Source of the DNA: Paraphysomonas bandaiensis
Taxonomy: Eukaryota > Chrysophyceae
Direction of reading: 5' to 3'
NCBI GenBank assembly: GCA_965644295.1
Contig: CBFFRP010000173.1
Span: forward strand, 17,463 to 81,462
Length of the DNA stretch: 64,000 nucleotides
Every line of letters starts with the position of its first letter. Position 1 is the stretch's first letter. The notes below the pieces were generated by a model that saw only the letters and a program-made list of their open reading frames with translations, made no database searches and had not been told where the DNA came from. A program made the translations under genes and the position numbers. Below are positions 1 to 12,420 of the stretch, one piece after another.

Positions 1-2244
1 CGTCGGAATGCGCAATTTAAAGCCGACCCAATACACACCTGTGTTTGTCGGCATCACGACGGCACGCTGATCAGAAGCCAGCTTTAATTGAGCATTAGTA
101 CAGGTTTTGCAATAGGAGAGACGAAATGACATATAGGCATCTTCATTAGAGTCATGAGGTGAGTCTGCACTAGCAATCAGCTGTGAAACAGTAGCAGTTG
201 TTCCGTCCAAACGCATTCGCCAGTGTGAAAGGACGGAAAAGTCTTCACTCATCCTTAGGGAGCTTGAGAGAGTTGGCGTCGGCTGGAAAGTTGGTGATAC
301 AGTAGGGAAAACGGTAGGCAATGCTGAAGGTGAAAACGAATCCATGCTACTACTAAAACTTGTAGCCATATCAGACAGAGTCATAAATTCCCATGTCGAT
401 CTTCCAATGGAAATTAGTTCCTTGAGTACCTCCAATTTGGTATAGTTTAAACTTGAGCACGTTTCAGTATCCGAAAACTCGAATGGAGTCAGCGAGACGA
501 CTGAAAACCCTTGATTCGCTGTAACAGGATGGTATTACAAAATAAATTTAAATAAAAAGGGAAATACATAGTAGCACGAAACACGATATTTAACGGGATA
601 CCTATCTGAGCATCAATCCACTTCTGTGCATTGCTCACGCTAGCTGTTCCGCCGCTGCTTGATTCCCAATAGCCGTCATCCCCCAAAACTGCCCCAGCAG
701 GAAGATGAAACAGCCCGTTACTCAAAATATTGGGGGCTTTGACGTTGCTTCCCTCTGTACAATGAATAGGCCTACCTGCACCAGGTGAATCAAGGGGATA
801 CCAGTTACACTTCGCGCTAACGATGGTCATCGTTTGTGATGAAATTGCTTCAAATAAAGACGAATCATAGTCACTATATGGGGGAATAAAGGCCATAGGT
901 GCAATATTGGTAATATCCATAATTTTATTTTTTGATTGAGCCAGGTCATGAAGTTGCCATGCCATAGTCTTACCGAAATAGGGCTCATACTGATGTGATG
1001 AGCTCGCTAGCTCAACCAATGGACTGGCAGCAATGGACTGAAGATACTCTACCATATTAGTACTCTCATCTAAATAACTACCAATTAACCCTATAGTAAC
1101 AGGTACGCCCAATTTTGTGATTTCATTTACAACAGTCTTGCCAATATCCTCACACCACCATGACTGGATGTTGTCAACTCGAAGTGCCACTTTAGGAAGA
1201 CTGAGTGTGGGTGGCGAGGTAGCCGGTAATGAAGAAACAGGAGTAGGAAATGATGACGGAATAGGAGTAGGAACTGCATTTACGATTCGTCGGGCTCCCT
1301 CTTGGTATGTCTGTATATCCCAGTGAAGCCTACCATACTCCAGCAATCTTCGTAGGACAGCGAACTTATTAGGGTCAGGTGTAATACAATCGATGCCAGT
1401 GGCGAATTCAACTGGATGCAGCATCACCACTGCAAAACCCTGTGCATCTGTACAAAAAAGATGTGAGATACTCTGCTGATTAAAAAGCTTTTTGTCAACT
1501 GCAAAGCGATACATTAACATGTAAGTTTACACTCACCAATCTGGGAATTAATCCACTCTAGTGAACTGTTCAAACTCGCAGGTCTCTGATAACTAGTCCA
1601 ATATTCTGTATCTCCCATGACAGCTCCTGTAGGTAGCATATACACTCCATCTACCTGGATGCTAGGGGCCACAACTTCACTACCATCTGGACAGTAAATT
1701 GGGGTCCCCTTCAGAGGTGATCTCAGAGGGTTCCATGCACACTCCGAACTCATTATTGTTACACCTTCGGCTTTCACAGCTTCCATCGTGTTATCTCCAT
1801 AAGAGTTGAAAGGAGGAATAAAAGTAGTGGGTGTCTTGCCCGTAACCGATTTGATGACCTCGATCGACTTCCTCAAATCAAAGCGTTGCCATTCTACAGT
1901 CTTGCCCAAATATGATTCATGTTTGTGTGAATGAGTAACGATTTCAACCAGTGGATTCTGGGCTATAGTTTGAAGATATGAGACTATCGTCGGGCTGTCG
2001 CTGAGGTTCTTCCCGATGACCCCTACATTGACAGGAGTCCCAGCAGACAGAAACTGATCAACAGCAGACTTTGCCATTGCTTCGCACCACCATGCCTGAA
2101 CATCTGAGACACATATTAACTGTATAGACACAGAAGAGACTGCTGCTTACCGTCTAATCGGAATATAACGACTGGTTTAGCGACAGCTGACAGATAACAC
2201 ACATGAGCGGCCAGCAGCACATACAGGATCACAGCACAGTTCAT
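1..2244 (-). CDS. Secreted protein with tandem NodB-type polysaccharide deacetylase domains (3' end outside window)
   Basis: Four exons join in frame: 2244-2151, 2103-1537, 1498-602 and 518 to the window edge, with GT-AG introns of 47, 38 and 83 nt. The start at 2244 opens a signal peptide (MNCAVILYVLLAAHVCYLSA). The first NodB domain begins directly after it and keeps the family signatures: the metal/catalytic Asp pair (FRLDD), the HSxxH zinc motif (THSHKHE) and the late LHP motif (VVMLHPVEF). A Ser/Thr/Pro linker leads to a second, homologous NodB-like domain in which these positions read RVDN, SSSHQYE and SLTP. After another P/T-rich linker an unrecognised domain runs off the window. The family removes N- or O-acetyl groups from chitin or similar glycans. 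The active first domain predicts an extracellular or cell-wall role. The second domain looks non-catalytic, perhaps glycan-binding (inference). Confidence 0.82.
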
Positions 2245-2764
2245 ATGATATCAATAGATCAACACAGAGAGTGAGATATCACCAGGGTTTAAGATAAGAG
2301 GGTTGTTGATGTGTTCTTGCAACGCCTCATTGCACTGCAGTGCATGTGCATGTGTATGTGTATGTCCCACACTGCAGAAGCGTATGGGTTACATATACAA
2401 AAACACGCTTTACCAGACGTTATATCTGAAATACAATGTATTACAGAGAAATAATACATTCCATGTGGACGAAGGAGTGACCCTCAAAGATACTGTACTG
2501 CTGTACTACGATGTAGGTATTGCCTATAGAGTATACCGCTGTATACATGATGCTTTCCGTTGGTACTTGTGTACTTGTCCTACAGTACATTCATTTGGAT
2601 ATGGTTGGGGTAGCGTACAGGTGTACAGGTGTACAGGTACAGACTGTTGCGGTATGCTTCATAGTGTATGCATCTGATCTGATCCTGGTTTATCTTAAGA
2701 TATTCCTCCATACAACATCACTTACAAAGTACTGTGTTCTATTCCCGCAATAGTTTTCTCTTCA
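2245..2764. promoter_or_regulatory. Divergent intergenic region with GTACTGCTGTAC element
   Basis: This 520-bp region lies between the divergent deacetylase and acyl-CoA dehydrogenase genes. It contains the 12-mer GTACTGCTGTAC at 2495-2506, about midway between the two start codons, and several overlapping GTACAGGTGTACAGG units near 2620-2640. The reading frames here are low-complexity and show no protein-like features, so I do not call a gene. Confidence 0.45.
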
Positions 2765-4392
2765 ATGCACCCTGCTTCTAGAGTTGTTGCATCCAGATGC
2801 CTTAGAAAGACATTGAATTCCAGGCTTTCTAGCCTTGCGTCGTATGATCTGTTCAACCCGACACCAGAGCACGCACAACTCAGATCAATGATACGAAACT
2901 TCTGTGACCAAGAAGTTCTTCCTCAAGCCATCGAGTACAACCGAAAGGAGGTATTTAACGTCGATTTATTTCGAAAATTGGGTGATCTGGGGGTGCTGGG
3001 TATCACTGTGGCAGAAGAGTACGGCGGCGCAGGTGAAATAATAAACCCAAGTATTATGTATTGGAGTTATATTATCTGTATGTTAAGGAATGGACGCAAC
3101 TGCAGCTGTTATTGTACTGGAAGAGGTTATCCATCATATATTTTTCTCTGTATAACTGACGCCGCATTTCGTTGTAGCTAAATGCTTCTGACCCGTCAGT
3201 GTCCATTGCATACCTCGCCCATGCTATGCTCTTCTGTAATAATCTTAACCAGAATGGTAGTCATGAGTTAAAACAGAAATATCTGCCGGGTGCAAGTGCT
3301 GGTTCTTTGATATGCGGTATGTGTATGTCCGAGCCTGGGGCTGGTACAGATGTTTTGGGCATGTCCACCTCCGCAACCCCGAGTGAAGACGGCTCCTACT
3401 TCACGATTAATGGAACTAAAATGTGGATTACTAATGGATCACTTGATGGGACAGATACCGGAGATGCATTCTTTGTGTATGCGAAGACCGGCAAGGGCCG
3501 TGCTCCAGGTGATTTGTCAGCATTCGTAGTTGAAAAGGGGATGCCAGGATTTTCACTAGGACAAAAGATAACAGGAAAGCTAGGTACAATCACGTTGTCT
3601 TTTGTATACCCTGTTTTAATTAAGTACATTTGTTTTCGACCAGGTAATCGGGCATCTAATACAGCCGAGCTCGTGTTCGACAATGTCAAGGTTCCTGCGA
3701 CTAATCTCATAGGAAAGGTGGGGGGGGCGTCACTATGTATGATGCGGAACTTAGAGATTGAGCGCATTGGAGCTGGAGCAATGGCTATGGGAACAGCAAG
3801 ATCATCTCTAGATATCATGACCAAGTAAGTAGTGGCCAGCGTGCATATTAATTTCATTCTCTTGAGCAGATATGCTGCAGAGCGAAAGCAATTTGGCAAA
3901 CCTATCGGCGAGTATGGCCAAATGCAGAAATATATATCGGAATCGTACTCCCAGTATATGGCTGGACGATCTTATCTATATAATGTGGCCAGACAGTTGG
4001 ACCTCTCCACGTACGGTAATGGTCTAGACGCTGATGGGGTCAAATTGTTCTGTGCGCCAATAGCTAAGAATATTGCGGATCGGGCCATACAGGCAATTTC
4101 ATTCGCATAATTTATATGAATGTATGCCTCTTACATGCTATACTTAATATAGGTGCTTGGAGGAAATGGATACACGGCAGAATATATGGTAAGCGTTTCC
4201 TGTAAAGTGGAATATATGACTCGTATTATCACCACTGAATTGAACATGTTTGGTTGGATTTTAACGTTACGATATGCTCAGGTCGAGCAGTACTGGCGCG
4301 ACTCAAAGCTTGGAGAAATTGGTGGCGGAACACTTGAAGCTCATCATAAGAACATGTGGCGCGACCTCATGAAGCGCCGCAATATTTTGTAG
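2765..4392 (+). CDS. Isovaleryl-CoA dehydrogenase-like acyl-CoA dehydrogenase
   Basis: Seven exons (2765-3032, 3088-3125, 3178-3583, 3644-3824, 3870-4092, 4153-4188, 4282-4392) give a 420-residue protein, the usual length for mitochondrial isovaleryl-CoA dehydrogenase. The N terminus is rich in Arg, Ser and Leu without acidic residues (ASRVVASRCLRKTLNSRLSS), a typical matrix presequence. The FAD/substrate motif MCMSEPGAGTDV, the SNTAELVF segment, the IER sequence at the helix where IVD carries its catalytic Glu, and the C-terminal LGGNGYTAEYMVEQYWRDSKL block all fit the IVD branch. The family oxidises isovaleryl-CoA in leucine breakdown and passes electrons to ETF. The intron at 4093-4152 starts with GC instead of GT. 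Another short-branched-chain dehydrogenase is the main alternative. Confidence 0.85.
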
Positions 4393-5669
4393 TAATGTGG
4401 CAACAATGACTTATGTTTGCAATGTGTGTGGTGAGAAGGTGTGATACATATGTATGTAGAGTTTCAATCTAGTTTTCATTATTTCAAAGTAGAGGTATAG
4501 ATCCAACATGATATGTATCTAATCTTTCCCCAAACGATAGTAACCTCTAAGCATATGTGAGTGATACATTCGTAATTAAATACTAATTATATTCAGTTAA
4601 GTTTATTGCTTTTTACCTTTAACGTGACAAATGATTTTATTCGGAGTAACATGATGATATTATTTTCGTATAAATGTAGGTTTGACTTGAAATAAACGCA
4701 AAGAGTTGATAATATCATTGTCCAGTCATTAACTATTGTTTTACTATGTGATAACTGCTTTTTTCAGCAATAAAAGGATCGCGGTCTACAGTTAAACCAT
4801 CATATATCTTGTATGAAGGATAGTGTATGTAGTGCAGTAAGGGAACAATATAATGTTGTGTGCTGTTAGCCAGATAGGGCAGAACGAGATAAAGTAGGTA
4901 GATTCGGCGAAAGCATAAGTATATATTTATATTTGTTGCACTTATCCAGAACTTTACGCATTTCTACAAAAAAATATACCTTTATATTATGTAGAGCAGT
5001 AGTGATGGTGGCTGTGTCAGACACTGTGATATCGATGTGAATATATGGGAATATGTGAAGAGACTCACTTTTCGACTAAATACATGAGGTAAAAAGAGTA
5101 GCTACCAGCTACAGATTGAAACACTTCTGTCTGATGCAGTCACATTTAAAGACCCGTAGCTGCACCCCTGCACCACTCACTGTATAAGCCACCACCTTAA
5201 GGCTAGATCACACCATGCTTGTTTACTTTCCATACGGGTTGCACTCATAGTTCCTCATCAGTCGGCAGGTTAATTGATTGCAGCATATCTTCTTAAGTTA
5301 CAATCCAACGCAACCACAAGCAATCTGATGTCCGCTGAAGATACTTTCCTGTATAACAACACCCTACAGTGTCCACAGAATACGTCTAGAAGTCCACCAT
5401 CTGGTGCTCGTGCTGTGCAGCTCAATATTCTATTAATTTTCTGACGTCGGCAACTATCATGCTGAGAAATCCACATCATCAAATTTTCATATCATTACGT
5501 TGAGTTTTCCTATGAGCAATAGGCGGATTCCTGTACTTGTGTACGTGGAGTCTAGCAGGACACCGTGTCCAGGCAGGCAGATATATGCATGAGCTGAGCA
5601 TATCATAATTATATCCACACAGATCAAGCCACGCATATACCAGGCCAACATAAACCAACCCTCAAGATC
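4393..5669. other. Intergenic, no gene seen
   Basis: AT-rich sequence of 1.28 kb between the dehydrogenase and the small orphan gene. I see no protein-like exon on either strand and no clear repeat. The first part must hold the dehydrogenase 3' UTR and the last ~150 bp the promoter of the next gene. Confidence 0.4.
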
Positions 5670-6176
5670 ATGAGTATGCTGTTCACCCCCTCACCTCCTC
5701 CCATTGAGAGTATTAACGATGATATTGAAACGATTCAAGTGAAGAGACAGGAAAGATACACCCCTGACATGGCCTCCAGTGTACCACGTGTATTACAGCT
5801 TGATACAGTGATACCACATGATCCGCTCATAGGAGCGCTCTCTTCTCCATCATCGACCTCCACTGACTCAGATATGTCCACTGTATACTCGAATGAGTTG
5901 AGGGATTCCATACGAATTTGTTTGTCTCGTAAAACTCGCTTCATGGGAATTCCGTACATCTTATCTTCGAGCTTTTATGTGCCACCTGAAAATGGTAGTG
6001 ACTACTCGCCTACATGCAGATCTCCCAGGAATTCCTTTTCGTTGAAGAAATTCATTCCAAAGATGATCAACAGAGCACTATGTGCGATAACGTCATTTTT
6101 CGGCAAGTTTCAAAGAGGAAACGAAGTGAAAAAGAATCCTTACGAGGATGAAGGATTCGTGAAATCTTTTATATAA
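5670..6176 (+). CDS. Hypothetical protein, 168 residues, single exon
   Basis: An uninterrupted frame of 168 codons from an ATG in a purine-rich context. I do not recognise a family. The N-terminal two thirds are Ser/Pro/Thr-rich and probably disordered (starts MSMLFTPSPPPIESINDD). The C-terminal third is basic with a short hydrophobic stretch (INRALCAITSFFGKF) followed by an acidic-aromatic tail (NPYEDEGFVKSFI). There is no signal peptide. Sequence character is protein-like, unlike the surrounding AT-rich DNA, but no intron or homologue supports the call. It could be a lineage-specific regulatory or scaffold protein. Confidence 0.5.
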   Translation: MSMLFTPSPPPIESINDDIETIQVKRQERYTPDMASSVPRVLQLDTVIPHDPLIGALSSPSSTSTDSDMSTVYSNELRDSIRICLSRKTRFMGIPYILSSSFYVPPENGSDYSPTCRSPRNSFSLKKFIPKMINRALCAITSFFGKFQRGNEVKKNPYEDEGFVKSFI

Positions 6177-7633
6177 CTCAAGACACGCCATATTACACCA
6201 CGGCGATGCGATTATGCTTTTATGCCAGGTTTACTGGTGAAATTGATATGATTCACATTCTTATTTAGGGGAGATGTGTAGTCTCTCGTATATAGACATT
6301 ACCAGTACTTTTACCGATGAGATTCCTGAAATATGGACATAAATGACACAATTTGCTGTCATGCCAGCAGACTTCAGATGTGTCAGAATTATTACTATAC
6401 ATTTTGCATTATTCTATTGGTTGACTTCAGTTTTATATTATAATTTTTTTGGAAAAAGAACATGTACTATCAGCATCGAAGATGTAAATAATTGAATATA
6501 CACTTAACTCATTCTTAGATGCCAGATAAATTAAGTTGCTGTTATATTGATTTGAATGACTATAGTCCAATGTGTATAGTGTATATATATAGTATATATA
6601 CTATATACCAAATAAACCAGGTATAGGAAACAATATATTGCAATATATTGATTGGTGGACTAGTTAAGTATTCCATCAATATTGTTTCTGTTAAAGTAGC
6701 TCACAGTATATAATATATTGCAATCAATATTATGATAGTCATATACAGAAAGCTACTTAACTGTAGGGTAAAAAATATATATAAGTCCATGTATATAAAT
6801 CTCCGTTCAGACAGTAATTATTGTAACAATACAGAGGATGATGAAGCTGAATTTGGATATGTGGAGAAAATTCTTCAATCAGCTCAAACTTAAGAACAGA
6901 AAGTTGAAATATCTAAATACAGGTGCACGAGTCATGTAGTATGTACTTCCAATACATGTGAACGCCTGTCCAGTGCAGAGTTCAGCAAAACTGATATAAC
7001 AGTTCATATGCTACTACACTTAAAATGCTGTTGTTTCTGAAAGCTAACCGACAGTTGTGGCCAGATAATATTGGATGAATATGGTGATAATGATGTCACC
7101 GATGATGGCTCAGGGGATGAGTAAAAACAAGGACGCCTCTTTTTCCCGCCCCTTTTTTTTGAGTAGGAGGAAACTTTTAATTAATTAAGAGCAGTGGGCT
7201 TGATTATCAAGTGACCTTAGACCTTATAATGACAAGTACTAAAAACTACGGATGTGTTTACTTACTGATTAGTCATACAAATATATGGCAATATACTGCA
7301 ATAGTATTGTAGGGCCGGTTTAAAAACTCCATCAATAATAGATGGAATGCTATCTAACAATAATTTTTCCTTATCCCTGAAAATAAACTACCATTTATCT
7401 CTCTACCTTCTTCGAATCATACGTCAGAAGTACTAATTCATATATATGAACGAGATATAAACAGTAACTAAGTAGTGTTTGCACTTCCTGATTAAGTCCA
7501 ATATAGTTAAGATAGATAGTCAGAGAAATTTTAATATTTCATTATATAATTTAAGAAAGAAACACAAATCTTTTAAATTGCGCTACCTTCGCAGCAGTCA
7601 AAGTAATTCCCAGATAGGAAGTAATATGTACAG
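6177..7633. other. AT-rich intergenic with decayed transposon-like fragments
   Basis: Contains a TATATA palindromic stretch near 6575-6610 and repeated ATATTGCAATATATTG units near 6630-6730. Short acidic coding-like scraps lie near 6825-6890 and 7070-7124 (for example ILDEYGDNDVTDDGSGDE followed by a stop). Similar acidic scraps occur in the repeats at 32.7 and 56.2 kb, which suggests remnants of one transposon family. No intact gene. Confidence 0.35.
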
Positions 7634-9026
7634 TTAAGTAGCAGTGAGGAATGCTTTACTTTCGATAAATGTAGATATCATCTCATAAAGTCGCTCAGGT
7701 TCATTCATAGGAGCAAGGTGACCTGCCCCATTCACAACAATCTCCGTCAATGTGTCGTACTCCTGCACCCAGCCAGAGATATGAGTAGCACCGTTGTATT
7801 CCGTCAACCACTTTCTTCGAGGAGCAGAGAGATACTTTCCTCGTCCAGGCCAATCCATCTGCATGATCCATTTCTCATTTGAAAAGGGGCCATCCTTCCA
7901 ATCAAACTGCCCCTAAAAAGAAATTACTATTATAAAGTTGCACAAGCGCCTTCAATACTAACTTGATATAGGAGGACCCTGATGTTGTCGAGTAGGAATG
8001 GAATCTTGTCCGCCTGGCTCTGCATAACATCATCGTAAAGGGCGATCGAAACCTGGCTATCGGTACTGAAGGGAATATCTTGTGGAACGTGCAGCATGTC
8101 CTTGGCCTCTGGGCTGTTTAAGAAGGTATCCATGCGTTCATGCATGTAATCGTAGTCCTCGAATGTGCGCACATCATACTTATTAATACCACTGCTTGAA
8201 ATGACGAGGTCTTCCATCTCGCTCCGGTAGTCGTGAGCGGCAGTGTAGTTTCGCTGAAGACAGGCGACACTAGCCTTCAGCGCAGATACCTTCGCAGCAG
8301 CAAATGTTTTTGCGTCAATTATACCGAAATCATATGCAGCACGCGGGCCAGCTTCCACCTGGGAGCAGGGGTCTGTGAGCCCGTCACCAATAGCCACACC
8401 CTGAAGGTGTATAACGCGCTTGCCATTCTCGACCGCATTCTGGTTCTCGCTAAGAATCTTGTAGGCAAAGGAGGGGATATAGTGGCCACCATATGACTCG
8501 CCGGTAATAAAAAAGGGAACGTTGGCGTATTCCTCATGCTGGTTGAACCATTCCTGCATAAAGTAGTATAAGTCCTGTGCAACCTCATCCTGGTTCTTAG
8601 CGTAGGCATCACCTGACCCCGCTACGCTATATCCAGTGCCAATCGGCTGGTCCACGAATAAAACATTGTATTCTCTATTCCAGTTCCCAACCGTACGGGG
8701 TTCAAGCTGTTCGTTTTCATTGAGATAATACGGACCAAGTTCAAAAAACAGTCCCAACTCTCCGGGAGACCCGGGGCCACCTGTGATTACAATAGTTAAG
8801 CAGAGTATGCGAGGCTGGTCTGTTAAACACCTTGAAGCCAGAGGAGCAAAGGCTTCGGCTCCCCGCTGGGCACTTGCTGCGGAGTGAACCAATAGAATAT
8901 TTTTGAACCCGGTGTCTGTGGGCGTGATCCCGATATATCTATGAACCCGGAGAGCTCTTGAGCGACACACGACAGGGCGCTGAGGGCGATGCCTGTATAC
9001 AAGACAACCAATCTCATCATCGCCAT
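7634..9026 (-). CDS. Serine carboxypeptidase (peptidase family S10), secreted or lysosomal
   Basis: Three exons (9026-8831, 8780-7963, 7912-7634) with GT-AG introns of 50 nt encode 430 residues. A signal peptide (MRLVVLYTGIALSALSCVA) is followed by the S10 substrate-binding signature LWLQGGPGSPGE, restored exactly across intron 1. The nucleophile motif FITGESYGGHYIP, the Asp segment LLYQGQFDW, which spans intron 2, and the His segment VVNGAGHLAPMNEPE complete the Ser-Asp-His triad, so the enzyme is predicted active. The closest pattern is the CPVL/vitellogenic-type subgroup (GLFFELGPY). It removes C-terminal residues from peptides in acidic compartments. The gene is divergent from the histidine kinase and shares a 524-bp upstream region with it. 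Confidence 0.9.
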
Positions 9027-9550
9027 ATGTGGTGATTGATGAATGGGTCTACGATGATGTTGGTGAATGAATTAAGTTAAGAGGTGATGTGGTATATAGC
9101 CATAACTATACCATATATATGTGTAGATATCCATATGATATGACCTGCCTGTTGCTAACAGGATGTACTGCTGTACAGGTATACAGGAGTACAACAGTAC
9201 GGCTGTGTAGAGTATGGCTACGAAGGTAGGAATTCTAGAGTTCCTAGAGATGTTTGTATGGATAGAATATACGCCGTACTTCTTGATTACGGTGCCGCAG
9301 TACAGCTCTACAGTGTTCTGATCATACTAGTGTTCACTCTTATCTACGATGTACACTACGCACGTTCGTACCGACACATAACTTCAAGACACGACATGGA
9401 GCTACACACACACACAGACACACACACAGACACACAGAGATAATGCTATCGGCTGTGTTAAGAGCCACCATCAACCAGTACCAGTCCCGGTAACTCCCTC
9501 TATCACTGGGTTTTATCTTACCTCTGGAAGCCTCATATTTAAGTCATTCA
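9027..9550. promoter_or_regulatory. Divergent promoter region with GTACTGCTGTAC element
   Basis: Shared upstream region of the carboxypeptidase and the histidine kinase. GTACTGCTGTAC is exact at 9165-9176, 139 bp from the carboxypeptidase start codon, followed by GTATACAGGAGTACAACAGTAC-like partial copies. A short CA/GA-rich run lies at 9405-9440. The reading frame over 9258-9443 is low complexity and not accepted as a gene. Confidence 0.45.
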
Positions 9551-11930
9551 ATGGATCGAATCGAATATAAGAAACAACAGACTCATAGAGGCAGTAGAGG
9601 CTTGTTCCGCTGTCTATACCCCCGTGAGGTGTGTCTTCTTATGACTGCTGTGGCAGGACTGTGTTTGTTTGTGCCCCTGTGGATGGGGTACGACAGAGAC
9701 GATGATGTGAAGCGCATATCTTTCGGTTTCGTTAACTGGGATGTGTTTTACGCAGCTTTAGTGGCTTCCTTTTCAACTGCTCTGCCTATGACTCTGGATA
9801 CTGTTTTGGATTATCAATTGCCCCTTAGGACAACCCTTCCAAGATATTTAATGATATTTTCACTTGTTCTTCCTGGAGTATTATCATTCGCATCTTATTC
9901 GATATCACAAAGTTACGATATGAAACTGGTACTCGCCGGAATACATTTACGCGAAACCTTACTTAGAGGTTCTTTGCTTAGCTTTCTTATGTGTGACGAC
10001 TGTTCATGGAAGGCAAACACAGCTGTGGGCTGCGTGTGGAGTTTGATCATGCTGGAACTCCAAACAACGATGTGGGGATTCTTTCGTCCTGATGTAGTTT
10101 CTTACTCCTGGAGAATGTTTGTTTATACTTTTACCCCGATATCACTTTTCTTGGTATTAGGGATGCTTGTGTATCGTTTGCGCAAAACATTCTATATGGC
10201 CTCTAAATCCACAAAGGTGATTCATTTTCCAACCTTTTACACAGCGCTTTTTGTGCTCTGTATTAGTATAAAGATATGCGTTCTTTCTATTACAAAGGAT
10301 ATGGCGTATTCTGGATTTTCAGATATATTTATATGCATTCTTGCGACGAGTATACCAGGACGGCAGGCCAGACATGAAAAGACAATAGCGCAGGTAACTA
10401 TGTATTCCAGTACGAAATATCACTAAGAACGTAACACTAGATGGTACTTGAATCGAAACGTGATTATGTGAGTTATATATCTCATGAGATCCGTACACCT
10501 CTCAACTCGGTATATATGGGTATTCAACTACTCTCCAAAGAGTGGGGGAGGGATTTCAAAAGTGTTGATGTGGGGGCTATCCTGGGTGACATAGATGACT
10601 CATGTAAAGTTGCCATTGATATTCTGAATGAGCTTTTATTGGTCAACAAGCTAGAGACTGGGAATATCGAGTTAGAAAAAGAGCTAATAGTGGCGGTAGA
10701 TTTGATTAAGAATGTCACTGCTCCATTCAGTGTACAGGTATGCTTCTTGTTGAGTGTGGTTTTCCGGAAAATGATATATCTTTAGGCACGGCAGAAGGGT
10801 GTCGAATACAATTTTACCGGGGATTCTCATGTTGATCCTATCCTGGTTGCTAGTGATACGCATGTGTGTGTAGACACTCGGAAGATCAGCCAAGTATTGC
10901 GCAATTTGGTTTCTAATGCTCTGAAATTTACACCAAAGGGTGGCCGGGTGGATGTTTATTCCTACCTTACACGCAAAGCATCTCCAATGTCGAAGACATT
11001 GTCACACCCCCCACATAGTATTCAGCCATCGGCGACACAGTGTGGAAAGACTGAAGACATACCGAACGATCAGTTGCGATTTGGAGCCAGTAACTTTGAC
11101 CTAGCTGATTGTAAGCTGCGCATAGAAGTTCATGACACCGGTGTGGGCATATCACCGGTACATAGCATCTCATTCTGAAGTATTCTAAGTGGAATTAATG
11201 TTTTATGAACATAGGACAACATGCAAAGGTTATTTGGCGAAATTGTTCAGTTCAATGCATCCAAGCTTCAAAATGGCGGCGGTTCTGGTATTGGCTTGTG
11301 GAGTGAGTCTTATATCTTGTGTGTGACCATTCTAAATGGTAAATTTTAGTTTCTAAAAAGATTATGGATTTGCATGGAGGGCGTATAGGAGTCAGGTCTG
11401 AACTGGGCAAGGGGTCTATGTTTTTCGTTGAGATGGATGTGGCTACTAATGTTTTGAAAGCCTCTCGAAGGTACACAACCACTGCGGTAATGTTGCCATC
11501 GCTTCCCATGCGGTCGTCTAGCAGTGAATACATTCAGGAGATAGGCAATGACTCTATAGATGGAACTAAAGTCCTCGTCGTTGATGATTCTACCGTTAAT
11601 CGAAAAATGATGAAGCGATTACTGGGGCCGAAAGTGGGTCAATTATGTGAAGCTGAGAATGGTATTAAGGCTGTAGCTAAAGTACACGAGTCAATTGAAA
11701 ACGGATGTCCGTATGATGTCATATTCATGGATGCTAATATGCCTGAAATGTGCGGCACGGACGCCACTGTACTTATTCGTGACATGGGATATAATGGGAT
11801 GATTATTTTCCTCACCGGGAATGTGTTGCCAGAAGAGTATGATCGGATAAAATCCGCTGGGGCTGATGAAGTTATCATTAAGCCTTGCACCTTGGACCGT
11901 TTAGAATATTTTCTTGAGAAGTGTAGGTGA
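9551..11930 (+). CDS. Membrane-bound hybrid histidine kinase with receiver domain
   Basis: Five exons (9551-10393, 10441-10737, 10786-11157, 11215-11302, 11350-11930) encode 726 residues. The N-terminal ~280 residues hold about seven hydrophobic segments with no recognised sensor domain. The dimerisation domain has the H-box SYISHEIRTPLN, with the phospho-acceptor His. The ATPase has the N-box LRNLVSNALKFTPKGG, the G1 box DTGVGIS and the G2 box GSGIGLW, the last spanning the intron at 11303-11349. A C-terminal receiver has the acidic pair (VLVVDDS), the phospho-Asp (VIFMDANMPE), the conserved Thr (FLTGN) and the Lys (VIIKP). All catalytic residues are present, so a phosphorelay protein active at a membrane is expected. 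The stimulus cannot be read from the sequence. Confidence 0.9.
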
Positions 11931-12420
11931 GCATCTGATTGTGATGTTGCTTATTTCTCATTATACTAAACTATTCAGGAAGTAGCATATTACTGGAAAT
12001 ACAGATAATACTGAGACTATAGGCAGTTGTGGTGTATGCTTGTTCGTAGTCGTGTACTTATATGCGACATTCTGTTCTATATGAATTCACCTATATCTAT
12101 ATGCGATATCGGACCTAATTTCGTTACACTATTTATTTTTGTTCATTCGATGGGATTTCAGACATAAATTAGTAGCCCAATATTTTTGTACTATAGTAGT
12201 AGCTTTGTGCGCTGTGACTAAGATTCCTATTTCGTGAATATGCCTCTTCGTAAGTATATAATATATACAGGTCTGTCTCTTATTTATAGTGTGTGTACGT
12301 ATACAGTATTATCTCTATAATGTGTAATTACTGTAATTGGGACAGAAAAAATTATTGCAACAATAATTGTCAACTGTTACGCAGCCCTGGTAGTGAATTA
12401 TTAGCACTAGGTGTGTAAGA

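Noticed and set aside
2303-2753. Overlapping frames of 70-124 codons upstream of the acyl-CoA dehydrogenase
   Set aside because: They are Cys/Val/Tyr-rich translations of TGTAC-type simple sequence in a promoter region.
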